From NCBI GenBank assembly GCA_963812255.1, contig CAWEUM010000007.1:62001-126000 (forward strand): a DNA stretch of 64,000 nucleotides, given 5' to 3'. The stretch comes from DATJGR01 sp963812255. GTDB lineage: Bacteria; Pseudomonadota; Gammaproteobacteria; Pseudomonadales; Azotimanducaceae. The notes under the pieces were generated by a model, which was given only the letters and a program-made list of their open reading frames with translations, ran no database searches and was not told where the DNA came from. This document shows, in pieces, positions 26,928 to 36,877 of the stretch. The position numbers were made by a program, and so were the translations under genes. Every line of letters starts with the position of its first letter. The stretch's first letter is position 1.

Positions 26928-26985
26928 GTCAGAATCCCCATTTGCGTCATCATCAGCGCCATTTCGGCATTCCGTCTCGGCCTAG

Positions 26986-27621
26986 TCACGCGCGTACCCC
27001 AGGTCTTGGAATGTCGCCGACCTTCGTCGCCGGTACATCATACCCGCGCTGTACTGCACTGCGATTCGCAATCGACGTGTACCAACGCATCAGGTGCGGA
27101 TAATCGGCCAGATCGATCTGCTGCCACTCGAATCGCGCAATCCACGGCCACGTCGCAATGTCGGCGATCGAATAGTCATCGGCCAGGTATTCGTGATCCC
27201 GCAGGCGCGTATCGAGCACGCCGTACAATCGAGCTGCCTCGCGTTTGAATCGCAGCTCAGCGTACGGTGCCTTGCCGGGATTGAAATGCAGGAAGTGATG
27301 CACCTGGCCGAGCATCGGTCCGATACCGCCCATCTGCAGCATCAACCACTCGAGCGTCTGCCAGCGGTCCGGCCCCATCAGCGCATTGTACTTGTCGGCC
27401 AGATACAACAGGATCGCACCGGATTCCATCAGCGCACGTCCCGTATCGCGATCGACGATCGCCGGAATTTTGTTGTTGGGGCTGATCGCGAGGAGCTCCG
27501 GCGCGAACTGCTGATCCTTGCCGATGTCGACGGGATGGACGGTGTACTCGACACCCAGTTCCTCCAATGCAATCGAGATCTTGCGGCCGTTCGGCGTGGA
27601 CCACGTGTACAGCTCGATCAT
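26986..27621 (-). CDS. Glutathione S-transferase (YfcG-like)
   Basis: 211 residues from ATG 27619-27621. N-terminal thioredoxin-like part TWSTPNGRKISIALEELG carries the Asn-Gly-Arg/His-Lys signature of the nu-class/YfcG group; NNKIPAIVD and ESGAILLYLADKY complete the glutathione site. The helical C-terminal domain has YSIADIATWPWIARFEWQ. YfcG-type enzymes reduce disulfides with glutathione. It overlaps the transporter stop upstream by 4 bases (ATGA). Confidence 0.93.
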   Translation of the reverse strand: MIELYTWSTPNGRKISIALEELGVEYTVHPVDIGKDQQFAPELLAISPNNKIPAIVDRDTGRALMESGAILLYLADKYNALMGPDRWQTLEWLMLQMGGIGPMLGQVHHFLHFNPGKAPYAELRFKREAARLYGVLDTRLRDHEYLADDYSIADIATWPWIARFEWQQIDLADYPHLMRWYTSIANRSAVQRGYDVPATKVGDIPRPGVRA

Positions 27622-29021
27622 CCGCCGCCCTGCTCCGCGAGTGGTTTGGCGAGTGCTTCGTTGAGGCGTATGCCCTTCGCCGCAATGGAAGAACGCAATT
27701 CCTCTTGCCGTGCGCGATTCAACGGAAAATTCCAGATGAATGCCGTCGAGATGAACATCAGCACCACCGGGATGCCGCAGAACGCGTACTTCAGCGCCGC
27801 GAGTCCATGTGGATCGTTGTGGTGTTGCGGATCGAAACCGAAAAACTGCACCAGCGGCAGCGCAATGCCGGACGCCAGCGCAATTGCCAGTTTGTCGCCC
27901 ATCGCCCACAGTGCCATGAACAACGCACCGCGCTGTTGGTCGGTCTCAACGGTATCGTGGTCGATGACGTCCGCGGCCATCGACGGAGCCAGGATCGCGC
28001 TGGCCGGCGCGAGCAGTCCGGTGAAAAAATTCAGCACGATGTAGTAGGCAAACTGACCGGGCTGGAACAGCAATACCAGACTGAAAATGCCGACGCCGAG
28101 TAGCGAGGACACCGCGAGCAACCGATGCTTGCTGAAACGCGGGGCAATACGCACGAAGATCGGCGTGCCGATCACCTGGCCCGCGAAATAGGTCAGCAGG
28201 ATCAGCGGCCACTGCGTCGCGTCCGCGAGCAGGTAGAAGGTGACGAAAAACACGAACAGCGTATTGATGCAGTTCCACCCCACCGCGCCGATGACGTTCG
28301 ATACGAGCAGGCGCCGGAACGGTCGGTTGCGCGCGACCAAGGCAAGCGCCTTGCGCAATTCGAGCGGTCGCGCCGTGGCGAACTTCGCTTGCGGCACCGC
28401 GACGAGCATCCACACCACACTGACGATCAGGATCGTGACAGTCGACCAGGCGATGATTTTCAACATCGGCTGCATGCTGTTCGGCGCATCGGTCTGCGCC
28501 CAGCCGACACCGGCATGCGCCAACCACGCCAGCGCCAGCGGCAGCAGAACCGTCAACAGTAGACCGATGTTCGATGCCCACGCGCGCGCGCCGGTGATTC
28601 GCGAACGTTCGTTGTAATCCCCGGAAATCTCCGCGGCCCACGCCGACAGCGGAATGCTGATCAGCGTCCAACCGAAATAAAGCACTGCGACGGCACAGAA
28701 CAGGTAGAGCGCGGTCGGCTGAGCGACGAACGGATCGAACACCGCAACGGTCGCCACCGCCATCACCGGCAGCCCGATCCCAATCCACAGGCCGCGCCGC
28801 CCCCAGCCCGCCGGAGTGCGATCCGACCACGCGCCGATCAGTGGATCGGTCAGCACATCGGTGATTCGCGTCAGCATCAGCACCACGCCGATCGTTGCCA
28901 GACCGATACCGAGTTCGCCGCCGTAATACGGGGTGAGATACAACGCGAGCGGCAAGCCGCCCATCGCCAGCGGCATGCTGAGGAATCCGAACGCAAACAG
29001 TTGAGGCGTCTTGAGCTGCAT
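27618..29021 (-). CDS. MFS transporter, glycoside-pentoside-hexuronide (GPH) type
   Basis: 467 residues from ATG 29019-29021; the longer open frame has no ribosome site. Twelve hydrophobic segments with GPH signatures: LTRITDVLTDPLIGAWSDRT, AWAAEISGDYNERSRITGAR and APSMAADVIDHDTVETDQQRGALF. The family imports sugars or related glycosides with H+ or Na+, and several members act on lipids. It is coupled to the GST gene and divergent from the aminotransferase at 29088. Confidence 0.9.
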   Translation of the reverse strand: MQLKTPQLFAFGFLSMPLAMGGLPLALYLTPYYGGELGIGLATIGVVLMLTRITDVLTDPLIGAWSDRTPAGWGRRGLWIGIGLPVMAVATVAVFDPFVAQPTALYLFCAVAVLYFGWTLISIPLSAWAAEISGDYNERSRITGARAWASNIGLLLTVLLPLALAWLAHAGVGWAQTDAPNSMQPMLKIIAWSTVTILIVSVVWMLVAVPQAKFATARPLELRKALALVARNRPFRRLLVSNVIGAVGWNCINTLFVFFVTFYLLADATQWPLILLTYFAGQVIGTPIFVRIAPRFSKHRLLAVSSLLGVGIFSLVLLFQPGQFAYYIVLNFFTGLLAPASAILAPSMAADVIDHDTVETDQQRGALFMALWAMGDKLAIALASGIALPLVQFFGFDPQHHNDPHGLAALKYAFCGIPVVLMFISTAFIWNFPLNRARQEELRSSIAAKGIRLNEALAKPLAEQGGG

Positions 29022-29087
29022 TCGTACTCCGCAGGCTACCGATAGAACATGCGATCCGATATGTTTCCCCAACCAAGGGGAACCTCC

Positions 29088-30239
29088 ATGATCTACGACT
29101 TCGCGGTGGGACGCACCAATCCCGAGACATTTCCGCTCGACGCATTCAAGCTTGCAGCGTCTCGCGCAATCGAGCGCGACCACGCGCTGTATGCGAACTA
29201 TCCGGGCGGGCTCGGCCACGAGCGACTACGCGCGCTGCTGGCCCAGCGCGAATCCGAACGCGAAGGCGTGCCGGTATCCACCGAGCGCGTCGCGCTGACG
29301 AACGGATCGATGCAGGCGGTTACGCTCATCGCGCAAGCCTTGATCGAACACCGCGGCGACATCGTCATCACCGAAGAGTTCACCTACCCCGGCACGATTT
29401 CGGCATACAGGAGTCTCGGCATCGATCTAGTGGGACTACCGATCGATGCCGACGGCATGTGCCCCGATGCACTCGAACGCGTGCTCGACGAACTCGCGCA
29501 CAAAGGCACCCCGCCGCGCTTCATCTATACGGAAGCGACCTATCAGAACCCAACCGGCGCGACGATGCCGCGCGAGCGTCGCCTGCAGATTCTCAGCCTC
29601 GCAAAACGCTTCGGCGTGATTCTCGTGGAAGACAACTGCTACGGAGACGTGCATTTCGACGGCGCCAAACCGCCAGCATTCTATGCACTCGACGACTACG
29701 CCGGGCAGATCTACGTGTGTTCGCTGTCGAAGATCCTGGCCCCCGGCGTGCGGCTCGGCTACTTCATGGCGAACGACCCTGACCTGTTCCAGCGCGTGCT
29801 GAGTCGCCGCCACGATGCCGGTAGCAACACACTCGCGGCGTCGATCGTGGCGGAATACCTGGACGGCCGGATCTGGCCGCACTGCGACGAACAGAACGCC
29901 GCCTTCAAGCACAAACGCGATCTGATTACGATGGCACTCGCGGCGCACGTCGGCGACAGTTGTCGCTGGTCGGCGCCGGCTGGTGGTCTGTTTCTGTGGC
30001 TGCGCTTGCCCGACGACATCGATCGCGACCGGCTCGAGTCGTTGGCGGATCAACGTGGTTTCCGTTACGCGCGCGGGCGGGCGTTTCAAGTAGACAACGA
30101 AGACGTACCGTTTCTGCGCCTCGCGTTCGGTCACGTGCCGGACGAGATGATCAATGAAGGTATTCCAGTGCTGGCGGAGTGCATTAGAGAAGCGCGTACA
30201 TCTAACGAACGTGGCCGGCCTACATCTCTGTACCGCTGA
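29088..30239 (+). CDS. PLP-dependent aminotransferase (class I/II)
   Basis: 383 residues from ATG 29088 behind AAGGGGAACC. Cofactor-site blocks: ALTNGSMQAVTLIAQ, YTEATYQNPTGATMPRERR, LVEDNCYGDVHF and the Schiff-base lysine in CSLSKILAPGVRLGYF. It resembles 2-aminoadipate/MocR-like aminotransferases that lack the DNA-binding domain. The last 20 bases overlap the convergent MFS gene. Confidence 0.93.
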   Translation: MIYDFAVGRTNPETFPLDAFKLAASRAIERDHALYANYPGGLGHERLRALLAQRESEREGVPVSTERVALTNGSMQAVTLIAQALIEHRGDIVITEEFTYPGTISAYRSLGIDLVGLPIDADGMCPDALERVLDELAHKGTPPRFIYTEATYQNPTGATMPRERRLQILSLAKRFGVILVEDNCYGDVHFDGAKPPAFYALDDYAGQIYVCSLSKILAPGVRLGYFMANDPDLFQRVLSRRHDAGSNTLAASIVAEYLDGRIWPHCDEQNAAFKHKRDLITMALAAHVGDSCRWSAPAGGLFLWLRLPDDIDRDRLESLADQRGFRYARGRAFQVDNEDVPFLRLAFGHVPDEMINEGIPVLAECIREARTSNERGRPTSLYR

Positions 30240-31524
30240 GCGCCAGATCGGGCGCACGAAGGCCCACTACCACGCGCCGCAAAAGCGGCACCAGCGCGAA
30301 CAATCCGACGGTCGAACCCACCCACACCGCCAACGTGACCGATGTGGCAGATGCCAGCACCCCGGCGACCAACGCACCGAGCGGCAACAACACACCGGTC
30401 ATCACCTGCAGCAGCCCATTGGCGCGCGCCATCACATCGAGCGGCAGCACGGCCTGGCGGTAGCTGTTTGCGAGAATCAGAAACGCAACCATCGCGCCAT
30501 CACCGAGCAGTTGGCCCGCCGATAGACACGCTACGCCAAATGTGGGTTCGATGGCCGCCATGGGAACGAACAATCCGGCAAATTTGCCGATCGCAAGCGT
30601 CGCGATCATCGCACGACCGAGACCGAGGCGAACCGATATCCACGACGCCACGAACGCCCCGGCGAGCGCGCTTATGCCGCCCAGACTGATGACGATGCCG
30701 ATCGCGGCGACGTTGAGTTGTAATGTCTGCAACGCATACAGCATGTAAAGCGCCATGAAGAATCCATTGGCAAGATCGCCGATTGCGAATGCAACAAACG
30801 TCGGCCCGACAACCGGATGACCGAAGCCAGCGCGCGCTCCGATACGAATGTCTTCCAGCAACGACGGCGCGGTGGCTGCAATGTTGCGGTGATCCTCTTT
30901 CGTGCGGATGCTCGTGAGCAACCCCGCGGAGACGATATACGACGTAGCATCGATGAGCATCGTCACCGGCGCCGTCAATAGCTGAATCAACACACCGGCA
31001 AGACCAGGGCCGCCGATTTCCGCAACCGAATCCGTTGCCTGCAGCTTCGAGTTGCCCTCGATCAGATGCTCGCGACCGATCAATATCGGCAGATAAGCGT
31101 TGTCGGCGAGCTGGAACAGCGCCGAGCAGCCACCGACGCACGCAGCTACGACATAGAGCTGGGCCATTCCAAGCTGCGCACCCCACGCTGCCACCGGAAT
31201 GCTGAACACCAGCAGCGCGCGGGCGATGTCGGTCGCAATCAACACCGGCCGCTTGGCGTGGCGATCGATGAAGCCGCCCGCGAACAGCCCGACGAGTATG
31301 CCGGGCGTAACTTCGAGCGCGCTCAAGATCGCAATCTGCATCGGATCGGAGGTGACCAGCAGGATTGCGATCACCGGCAATGCGGTGCGCGTGATCCGGC
31401 TGCCAAACGCGCTGACCGTTTGCGCGCCCCACAGGCGCATGAAGTCGCGATGTCGCGCAAGCGGCCCGAATGAAAACCGCGTCAAATCGATGGTGGCTGG
31501 CGCCTGGCAATTCGGCCATCCCAC
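30220..31524 (-). CDS. MFS transporter (EntS/MFS_3-like exporter)
   Basis: 434 residues, about twelve membrane helices. MRLWGAQTVSAFGSRITRTALPVIA and GLFAGGFIDRHAKRPVLIATD are typical of the EntS-type drug or siderophore exporter group. The annotated GTG start lies inside the upstream serine hydrolase gene (43-base overlap), and a later TTG near 31484 is equally possible. Terminal gene of the ten-gene - strand cluster; it could export an intermediate or end product. Confidence 0.88.
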   Translation of the reverse strand: MGWPNCQAPATIDLTRFSFGPLARHRDFMRLWGAQTVSAFGSRITRTALPVIAILLVTSDPMQIAILSALEVTPGILVGLFAGGFIDRHAKRPVLIATDIARALLVFSIPVAAWGAQLGMAQLYVVAACVGGCSALFQLADNAYLPILIGREHLIEGNSKLQATDSVAEIGGPGLAGVLIQLLTAPVTMLIDATSYIVSAGLLTSIRTKEDHRNIAATAPSLLEDIRIGARAGFGHPVVGPTFVAFAIGDLANGFFMALYMLYALQTLQLNVAAIGIVISLGGISALAGAFVASWISVRLGLGRAMIATLAIGKFAGLFVPMAAIEPTFGVACLSAGQLLGDGAMVAFLILANSYRQAVLPLDVMARANGLLQVMTGVLLPLGALVAGVLASATSVTLAVWVGSTVGLFALVPLLRRVVVGLRAPDLALSGTEM

Positions 31525-32849
31525 CGCAACCAGACGATTACCCCGGCATCGTCGCGCAGGAATTCGACGCGTTCGCCTTTGCGCGGACCGCTCACCACGG
31601 CCAGGCGGTCGGTCCCAGTGAACGGCAGCATCGCGGGCGGCAACGGAATCGGCCGCAACTTCGGATCGGCGACGAATTTCGGCGCCGGCGTACCGGTGAT
31701 GCGCAGTCGATCTCCGTCCACCGCAACGTCGAGATGTTCGAGTGTTGCGTGGTAGGTGCCGGCGTATTCGTCGAGCTGCACGTCGAGACCCACAGCCTCA
31801 CAGGGCACCGGCTTGTCGAATCCGAGAAAATACCGTTGCGCGTGATCGGCGATCGTCTGTCGCGCTTCGCGTCCGGTATCGGCGTTGGTCAGCACCGTCA
31901 CCGCGAAGCCGGCCGGCGGAATCAGCTCGAACGACGACAACTGACCGTTGGTTGCACCGCCATGCTTGACGAGCGGCTGAGAACTGCCAGCATCGTCGAG
32001 CATCCACGAAACACCGATCGATTCGCACATGCTGCCGGCCGGACGCTGCGCCTGCTGCATCGCCCGAATCGATTCACGGTGCAATACGTCGGGCGCTTCA
32101 GTCGCACCGATATGCAACGCCGCATAACGCAACTGGTCGATGACGTTCGAGATCACGCCGCCTCCCCCCGCGCCGCTGCGCCACATATGCCAGCGTCGTG
32201 CGATCTGAGGACCTTCGGCTGTGACGATATGACCCGACGCGACTCGGTACGTGATGCAGTCCTCCGGGAAATAGAAGGACTCGCTCATATCGAGCGGCGC
32301 GAAGATCCGCTCGGCGACGACGTGTTCGAATGGCTTGCCGCGCAACGTCTCGACGATGTGCGCCAGCACGTAGAACGCAGCATTGCTGTACGAAAACGTC
32401 GTGCCGGCCGGGACCATTTGCGGCGAGTTCGCCATCTTCGCAACAATGGTGGCGATCGCATCGTCGCCGCGGCCGGTATCTCTAAAATAGTCGCCAACGT
32501 ATCCGGTGTGGTGCGTGACGAGATCGCGTACGGTGATGCGGGCGGCGTCGGCTTCTGATTGCAGCCTGAACTTCGGCAGATACGTTCGCACCGTCGCATC
32601 GAGATCCAACAGGCCCTCCTCGACGAGCTGCATCAGCACCGTCGCGGTGACCGTCTTCGACGTGGAACCGATTTGAAACAGCGTGCGCGGCGTGACCGGC
32701 AGCGGATGCTCCACGTTCGTGACGCCGACACCACCAACGTACATGACGCGGTCGTGCAGCACGCCGACCGCAGCGCCGGGCATTAGCAGGCGCTCGCTTT
32801 CGGCGCGCGCGAATGCAATCAGCTCATCGGGTAGCGCGCGGATTTCCAA
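31482..32849 (-). CDS. Serine hydrolase, class C beta-lactamase family
   Basis: 455 residues. Nucleophile motif STSK at about 62-65 (QIGSTSKTVTATVL) and the second motif YSN in TFSYSNAAFYVLAHIVE. A C-terminal domain (DEYAGTYHATLEHLDVAV onward) is the lipocalin-like extension of this group. No signal peptide is seen, so it is likely cytoplasmic, acting as an esterase, peptidase or amidase. The gene follows D-aminoacylase with a 3-base gap. Confidence 0.92.
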   Translation of the reverse strand: MEIRALPDELIAFARAESERLLMPGAAVGVLHDRVMYVGGVGVTNVEHPLPVTPRTLFQIGSTSKTVTATVLMQLVEEGLLDLDATVRTYLPKFRLQSEADAARITVRDLVTHHTGYVGDYFRDTGRGDDAIATIVAKMANSPQMVPAGTTFSYSNAAFYVLAHIVETLRGKPFEHVVAERIFAPLDMSESFYFPEDCITYRVASGHIVTAEGPQIARRWHMWRSGAGGGGVISNVIDQLRYAALHIGATEAPDVLHRESIRAMQQAQRPAGSMCESIGVSWMLDDAGSSQPLVKHGGATNGQLSSFELIPPAGFAVTVLTNADTGREARQTIADHAQRYFLGFDKPVPCEAVGLDVQLDEYAGTYHATLEHLDVAVDGDRLRITGTPAPKFVADPKLRPIPLPPAMLPFTGTDRLAVVSGPRKGERVEFLRDDAGVIVWLRWDGRIARRQPPSI

Positions 32850-32852
32850 GTA

Positions 32853-34334
32853 CTACTCGAACGCGGTGCGTTTGTAGCGCAGCATCTTTCCGCTACCAAT
32901 GCCGGTGTGACGCCCCCCGTCGTACGCGACCTCGCCGTTGACGACGACCAGGGCAATCCCCTCCGGCTCACGCTGTGGTTCATCGTAAGTGGCCGTGTCT
33001 ACGACGGTCTTCGGATCAAACAGCACCAGGTCCGCCCAATAGCCTTCCTTCACGCGGCCGCGTTCGACGATGCCGAATGTATTCGCCGACAGCGACGTAA
33101 TCCGCCGGACTGCTTCCTCGAGCCCGAGCGTGCCGCGCTCGCGCACGTAGTGCCCCAACACGCGAGGAAAGGTGCCGAACAGGCGCGGGTGCGGCCGGCC
33201 GCGCAGATCCGGAATGCCGTCGGAGCCGACCATCATGTCGGCATGCCGGAGATTCGTTTCGACGTCCGCTTCGTCGATGATGAACTGGATGCAGATGGTG
33301 CGATCCCCACGCGGCGCCGTCAGGACCTGTCTGACGAGTTCGGTGATGTCGACGCCGCGCTCCGCGGCCACGTCGATGAGCATGCGTCCTTCCAGTTCCC
33401 GAAATGCCGGGCAACTGGCGATGCGAATCACCTCCGCCAACGCGCGATCGATCTTCTCGAGATTGAAGTACTCGATCATGCGGCCGCTGCCGGCCGTGTA
33501 GGGATACACGTCGAGAGTCACGCGCTGACCTGAGGCAATGGCGCGATCGACGCGTTCGAGGGAATCTTTCACCTTGCCCCAGTTCGGCCGGCCGGCACTC
33601 TTGTGATGTGAGATGTGCAGATGCACATCGCTTTCACGGCCGATGCGCAATGATTCCTCCACCGCTTCGAGCAGCCGATCCCCTTCGTTGCGCATATGCG
33701 TGGTGTACAGACCGTCGAATGCTTTTACCATCCCTGCCAGTTCGATCACTTCTTCGGTACGGCTCCAACGTCCCGGCCGATAGATCAGCCCGGTCGAGAA
33801 CCCACAGGCGCCCTGCTCCATCGCGCGTTCGACGTGGCTGCGCATCGTTGCGAGTTCAGCCGCATCGGGCGCGCGCTGTTCCATACCCATCGTCATCGCA
33901 CGCACGGTGTTGTGGCCGACCAGCATCAGGTTGTTGATGGCAGGCTTGCGTTCGAGCGCCGCCTCGAAATAGCCGGCAAGATCGGTGAACTCGCCGCTGA
34001 CGCCGGCGAGAATGCCGCCACTTGCCGCGACCGCATCTTTAGCCGGATCCGCCGGAATCGCGCTGAAGCCGCAATTGCCGCTGACGACCGTGGTCACGCC
34101 CTGCGCGAGTTTGAATTCCATACCGGGATAGCGAAAGAACGCGCCGTCGTCATGGGCGTGCGTATCGATGAAACCGGGCGCGAGGCACAAGCCCTGGCCG
34201 TCGATTTCACGCTTCGCGGCACCGGCGCGGCCCACCGCCGTGATGCGCCCAGCGTCGATTTCCACGTCGGCCTCAAAAGCAGCGCCGCCGCTGCCGTCGA
34301 GCACGCGCACGTTACGTATCGCCAGGTCCGTCAT
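32853..34334 (-). CDS. N-acyl-D-amino-acid deacylase / D-aminoacylase-type amidohydrolase
   Basis: 493 residues from ATG 34332-34334, which overlaps the alpha/beta hydrolase stop (ATGA). Metal site HxH in GFIDTHAHDDG, the bridging Cys in VSGNCGFSAIP, further His in LYTTHMRNEGD and HLHISHHKSAG, and the late Asp in MMVGSDGIPDLRGRPHPR: all D-aminoacylase features. The enzyme hydrolyses N-acyl-D-amino acids or related cyclic amides. It is central to the view that the cluster handles an amide-containing substrate. Confidence 0.93.
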   Translation of the reverse strand: MTDLAIRNVRVLDGSGGAAFEADVEIDAGRITAVGRAGAAKREIDGQGLCLAPGFIDTHAHDDGAFFRYPGMEFKLAQGVTTVVSGNCGFSAIPADPAKDAVAASGGILAGVSGEFTDLAGYFEAALERKPAINNLMLVGHNTVRAMTMGMEQRAPDAAELATMRSHVERAMEQGACGFSTGLIYRPGRWSRTEEVIELAGMVKAFDGLYTTHMRNEGDRLLEAVEESLRIGRESDVHLHISHHKSAGRPNWGKVKDSLERVDRAIASGQRVTLDVYPYTAGSGRMIEYFNLEKIDRALAEVIRIASCPAFRELEGRMLIDVAAERGVDITELVRQVLTAPRGDRTICIQFIIDEADVETNLRHADMMVGSDGIPDLRGRPHPRLFGTFPRVLGHYVRERGTLGLEEAVRRITSLSANTFGIVERGRVKEGYWADLVLFDPKTVVDTATYDEPQREPEGIALVVVNGEVAYDGGRHTGIGSGKMLRYKRTAFE

Positions 34335-35296
34335 ATCAGATTCTCCGTCCAGAATGCGATCATGTCGTCGCGAAACAGTTTCGCATCGCCGTCGCGGCTG
34401 CCGATCTTCGCACCTTTTCGACCATACCCTGCTTTCAGACCATAGACGAACAGGTCGCGATCGACGAGATCCGGATCCGCTTGTCCGGACAACGGATGGA
34501 TCAGCGCGCCATCGTCGGCGATGTAGTTGCTCGGCGCATCCGGTGATACGGCGGCGTCGGGAATGGTCTCGATCGGAGTGTCGCGGTCGAAGCTGTGATG
34601 TGCGCCGTCGACGATCCGCAACGTCGCGCGGCCGCCACGCAGTCGCATCGCCTGAATGTGGCCCTGCACCTGTTGCGGCAGGCACCATTCGTCGCGATCG
34701 CCAATGATCGCACGCACCGCGGTGCCGCCAACGTCCGGATCCAGGAACTGATGGCCGCACCACGGATACGCGGCGTACACCGCACACAGCCGCCGCGAAT
34801 CGCCGAGCACCGGCACGCAGAAGCGCCTCATCGCGGCCGTCAGCACAGCGGAGCCGCCGCGACTGTGGCCTTGAGCACCGATACGGCTCGATTCGATCTC
34901 GGGCAGGTGAGCCAACGCGCGCACGGTTGCCAGCACATCGTATGCGCTCGCGGCGAACGAGTATTGCGCCTGATTCGCCACCGTCGAAGTGACGCCGCGG
35001 GTACCGAATGGATCGATCACGCAGGCAGCGATGCCGTAATGGGTGAACTTCTCGGCGTGCGCTAGGTGCGACGGCGCGACACCGAGACTGCCCGGTACAA
35101 CGATCACAACCGGAACCGCGCGCTCAGCGCCGGGCGGAAGGAACAACTTTGCGTCGATCACCGCGCGCGGCATGTCCCGCGGGATGCTGATCACCTGATG
35201 GTAGTTAACCGGGCTCGCGGTTTCGATCTCGATGTTGCGGCCGACGCAACCGTTGGCGAAGACGATGTCGCTGTCGCAAAGGCGTGTCCCGTTCAT
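34331..35296 (-). CDS. Alpha/beta hydrolase (dienelactone-hydrolase-like)
   Basis: 321 residues. The nucleophile elbow GHSRGG is near residue 143, the acid candidate in AIIGDRDEWC and the His in VDGAHHSFD, in the right order for a catalytic triad. PVVIVVPGSLGVAPSH supplies the oxyanion region. Dienelactone-hydrolase-like proteins open lactones or cleave esters. Ribosome site GGAGATG precedes the ATG; 47 bases separate it from the GMC gene and hold a palindrome. Confidence 0.88.
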   Translation of the reverse strand: MNGTRLCDSDIVFANGCVGRNIEIETASPVNYHQVISIPRDMPRAVIDAKLFLPPGAERAVPVVIVVPGSLGVAPSHLAHAEKFTHYGIAACVIDPFGTRGVTSTVANQAQYSFAASAYDVLATVRALAHLPEIESSRIGAQGHSRGGSAVLTAAMRRFCVPVLGDSRRLCAVYAAYPWCGHQFLDPDVGGTAVRAIIGDRDEWCLPQQVQGHIQAMRLRGGRATLRIVDGAHHSFDRDTPIETIPDAAVSPDAPSNYIADDGALIHPLSGQADPDLVDRDLFVYGLKAGYGRKGAKIGSRDGDAKLFRDDMIAFWTENLI

Positions 35297-35314
35297 GCCA
35301 TCATCTCCGAGGAA

Positions 35315-35342
35315 AAGGGGTCAGAGTTACTCTGAGCCCCTT
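35315..35342 (-). terminator. REP-like palindrome / possible intra-operon terminator
   Basis: Arms AAGGGG-TCAGAGT and ACTCTGA-g-CCCCTT pair with a single bulged base. Read on the - strand the hairpin is followed by TTTTCC, as in a weak intrinsic terminator. It begins two bases after the GMC stop codon and lies ahead of the hydrolase gene, so it could attenuate the downstream half of the cluster. The sequence also has the look of a dispersed extragenic palindrome. Confidence 0.5.
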
Positions 35343-35343
35343 C

Positions 35344-36873
35344 CTACAATCCATATCGCGCAGCACCGGTGCGGAGCCATTCACCGACCATCTCGCCGAT
35401 CATGATGCAGGTGAGATTCGTGTTCGCTCGCGGCACGCTCGGCATGATCGACGCGTCGGCGACGACGAGTTGATCAACGCTATGACAGCACCCATGTTCG
35501 TCGACGACCGCCAGCGGGTCGCTCGCGGGGCCCATTTTTGCGGTGCCGCACGGATGAAAGCCGCTGCCGGCGAAACGCCGGCACAGCGCCGCGATGTCGC
35601 TATCGTCGAGGCTACGCGTCGGATCGGGAAAGCTGATCGCCTCGATCTGATCCGCCAACGGCGCAATTCGGGTGAATGCCAGTGCGTCCTTGAAGCAGCC
35701 GGCCAACCGCGCGACGTCGCGCTCGTCTTCGCAGAAGCGGTTTTCGATGATCGGTGCGTCATGAGGGGCGGCGGAGTTCAATCGCAGCTCGCCGCGGCCA
35801 TGCTGATACTCCAGTACCGCAGCGATTCCGAACATCGCCGGACCGCCTTTGCGGCCGACAAAACTGAGTTGCTCGATCTGCAGGTCGTTGCGTTTTTCGG
35901 ATCCTTTCGCCGTGTAGCGCAGAATCGTCTGGATCAGCGGTGAGTCGAAGTCGATGATCGACGGATCCTTGACGAGGCACGTCACCGACAGCGCCGGATG
36001 ATCCGAAAGATTCGCGCCGACCCCCGGCACGTCGCGCTGTACGTCGATCGACAGCGCTTCGAGCTGCGCGCGCGGACCGATGCCGGAACGCATCAGTATC
36101 GCCGGGGTCAGGATCGCTCCGGCGCACAGCACGACCAGCCGTGCCGAGATCCCCTCGATCGTGCCGTCGGGGCGCTCGACTTCGACGCCAGTGCAGCGCT
36201 TCCCTTCGAGCACGAGGCGCCGCACGAACGTATTTGCGCGAATCGTCAGATTGGGCCGCGCGCGCGCCGGTGCGAGATAGCCGATCGCGCACGACACGCG
36301 CAACCGGCCCAGTTTGTTCATCGGTTGAGGCCCGGCGCCGGCGGCCCATGGATCGTTGCCGTCCGGACATTCTGGATAGCCGAGCGCGCGCGCCGACTCG
36401 AGAAACGCGGCGTGCTGCGGCAGCAGTTCGGCCGACGGATAGCGGCGGATCGAAATCGGCCCCGCGTCGCCGTGATACGACGCATCACCGAAGTCGAGAT
36501 CACGTTCGAGACGCGTGAAGGCGCCGAGCACCCGATCCCATGCCCACGCGGGATTACCGAGACCCGCCCATTCGTCGTAGTCCTCCGGCACACCTCGCAA
36601 CGCAATCGTCGTGTTCACAGCGCTCGATCCACCGGCCACCCGACCGCGCGGAAATATCACGCTGCGGCCGCGCGTAGGCTCGTAGCTCAAACCCCAGTCG
36701 TGATCGCGGTAGGAATTGTTGTGACTGTTGACGAGATCAAACGGGGTTTGCGATGGGTCCGGATAGTCGGGACCGGCTTCGATCAACGCAACCGTCATAT
36801 TCGGATCTTCGGAAGCGCGAGCGGCGATTGCCGATCCGGAACTGCCGGCACCGATGATCAGGATGTCGACCAT
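35344..36873 (-). CDS. GMC-family FAD oxidoreductase (choline-dehydrogenase-like)
   Basis: 509 residues from ATG 36871-36873. FAD motif ILIIGAGSSGSAIAARASED at the N terminus, GRVAGGSSAVNTTIALRG (GMC signature 1), CAGAILTPAILMRSGIG (signature 2), active-site His in GFHPCGTAKMG, and SIMPSVPRANTNLTCIMIGE at the C terminus. Oxidises an alcohol to aldehyde or ketone. It is 4 bases downstream of the ADC-like gene and belongs to the catabolic cluster. Confidence 0.94.
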   Translation of the reverse strand: MVDILIIGAGSSGSAIAARASEDPNMTVALIEAGPDYPDPSQTPFDLVNSHNNSYRDHDWGLSYEPTRGRSVIFPRGRVAGGSSAVNTTIALRGVPEDYDEWAGLGNPAWAWDRVLGAFTRLERDLDFGDASYHGDAGPISIRRYPSAELLPQHAAFLESARALGYPECPDGNDPWAAGAGPQPMNKLGRLRVSCAIGYLAPARARPNLTIRANTFVRRLVLEGKRCTGVEVERPDGTIEGISARLVVLCAGAILTPAILMRSGIGPRAQLEALSIDVQRDVPGVGANLSDHPALSVTCLVKDPSIIDFDSPLIQTILRYTAKGSEKRNDLQIEQLSFVGRKGGPAMFGIAAVLEYQHGRGELRLNSAAPHDAPIIENRFCEDERDVARLAGCFKDALAFTRIAPLADQIEAISFPDPTRSLDDSDIAALCRRFAGSGFHPCGTAKMGPASDPLAVVDEHGCCHSVDQLVVADASIMPSVPRANTNLTCIMIGEMVGEWLRTGAARYGL

Positions 36874-36877
36874 CACG

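Noticed and set aside
26986..27909. A longer GST frame starting at 27909
   Set aside because: The extra 96 residues are antisense to the transporter gene and low in similarity; the family N terminus begins at 27621 with a 4-base overlap.
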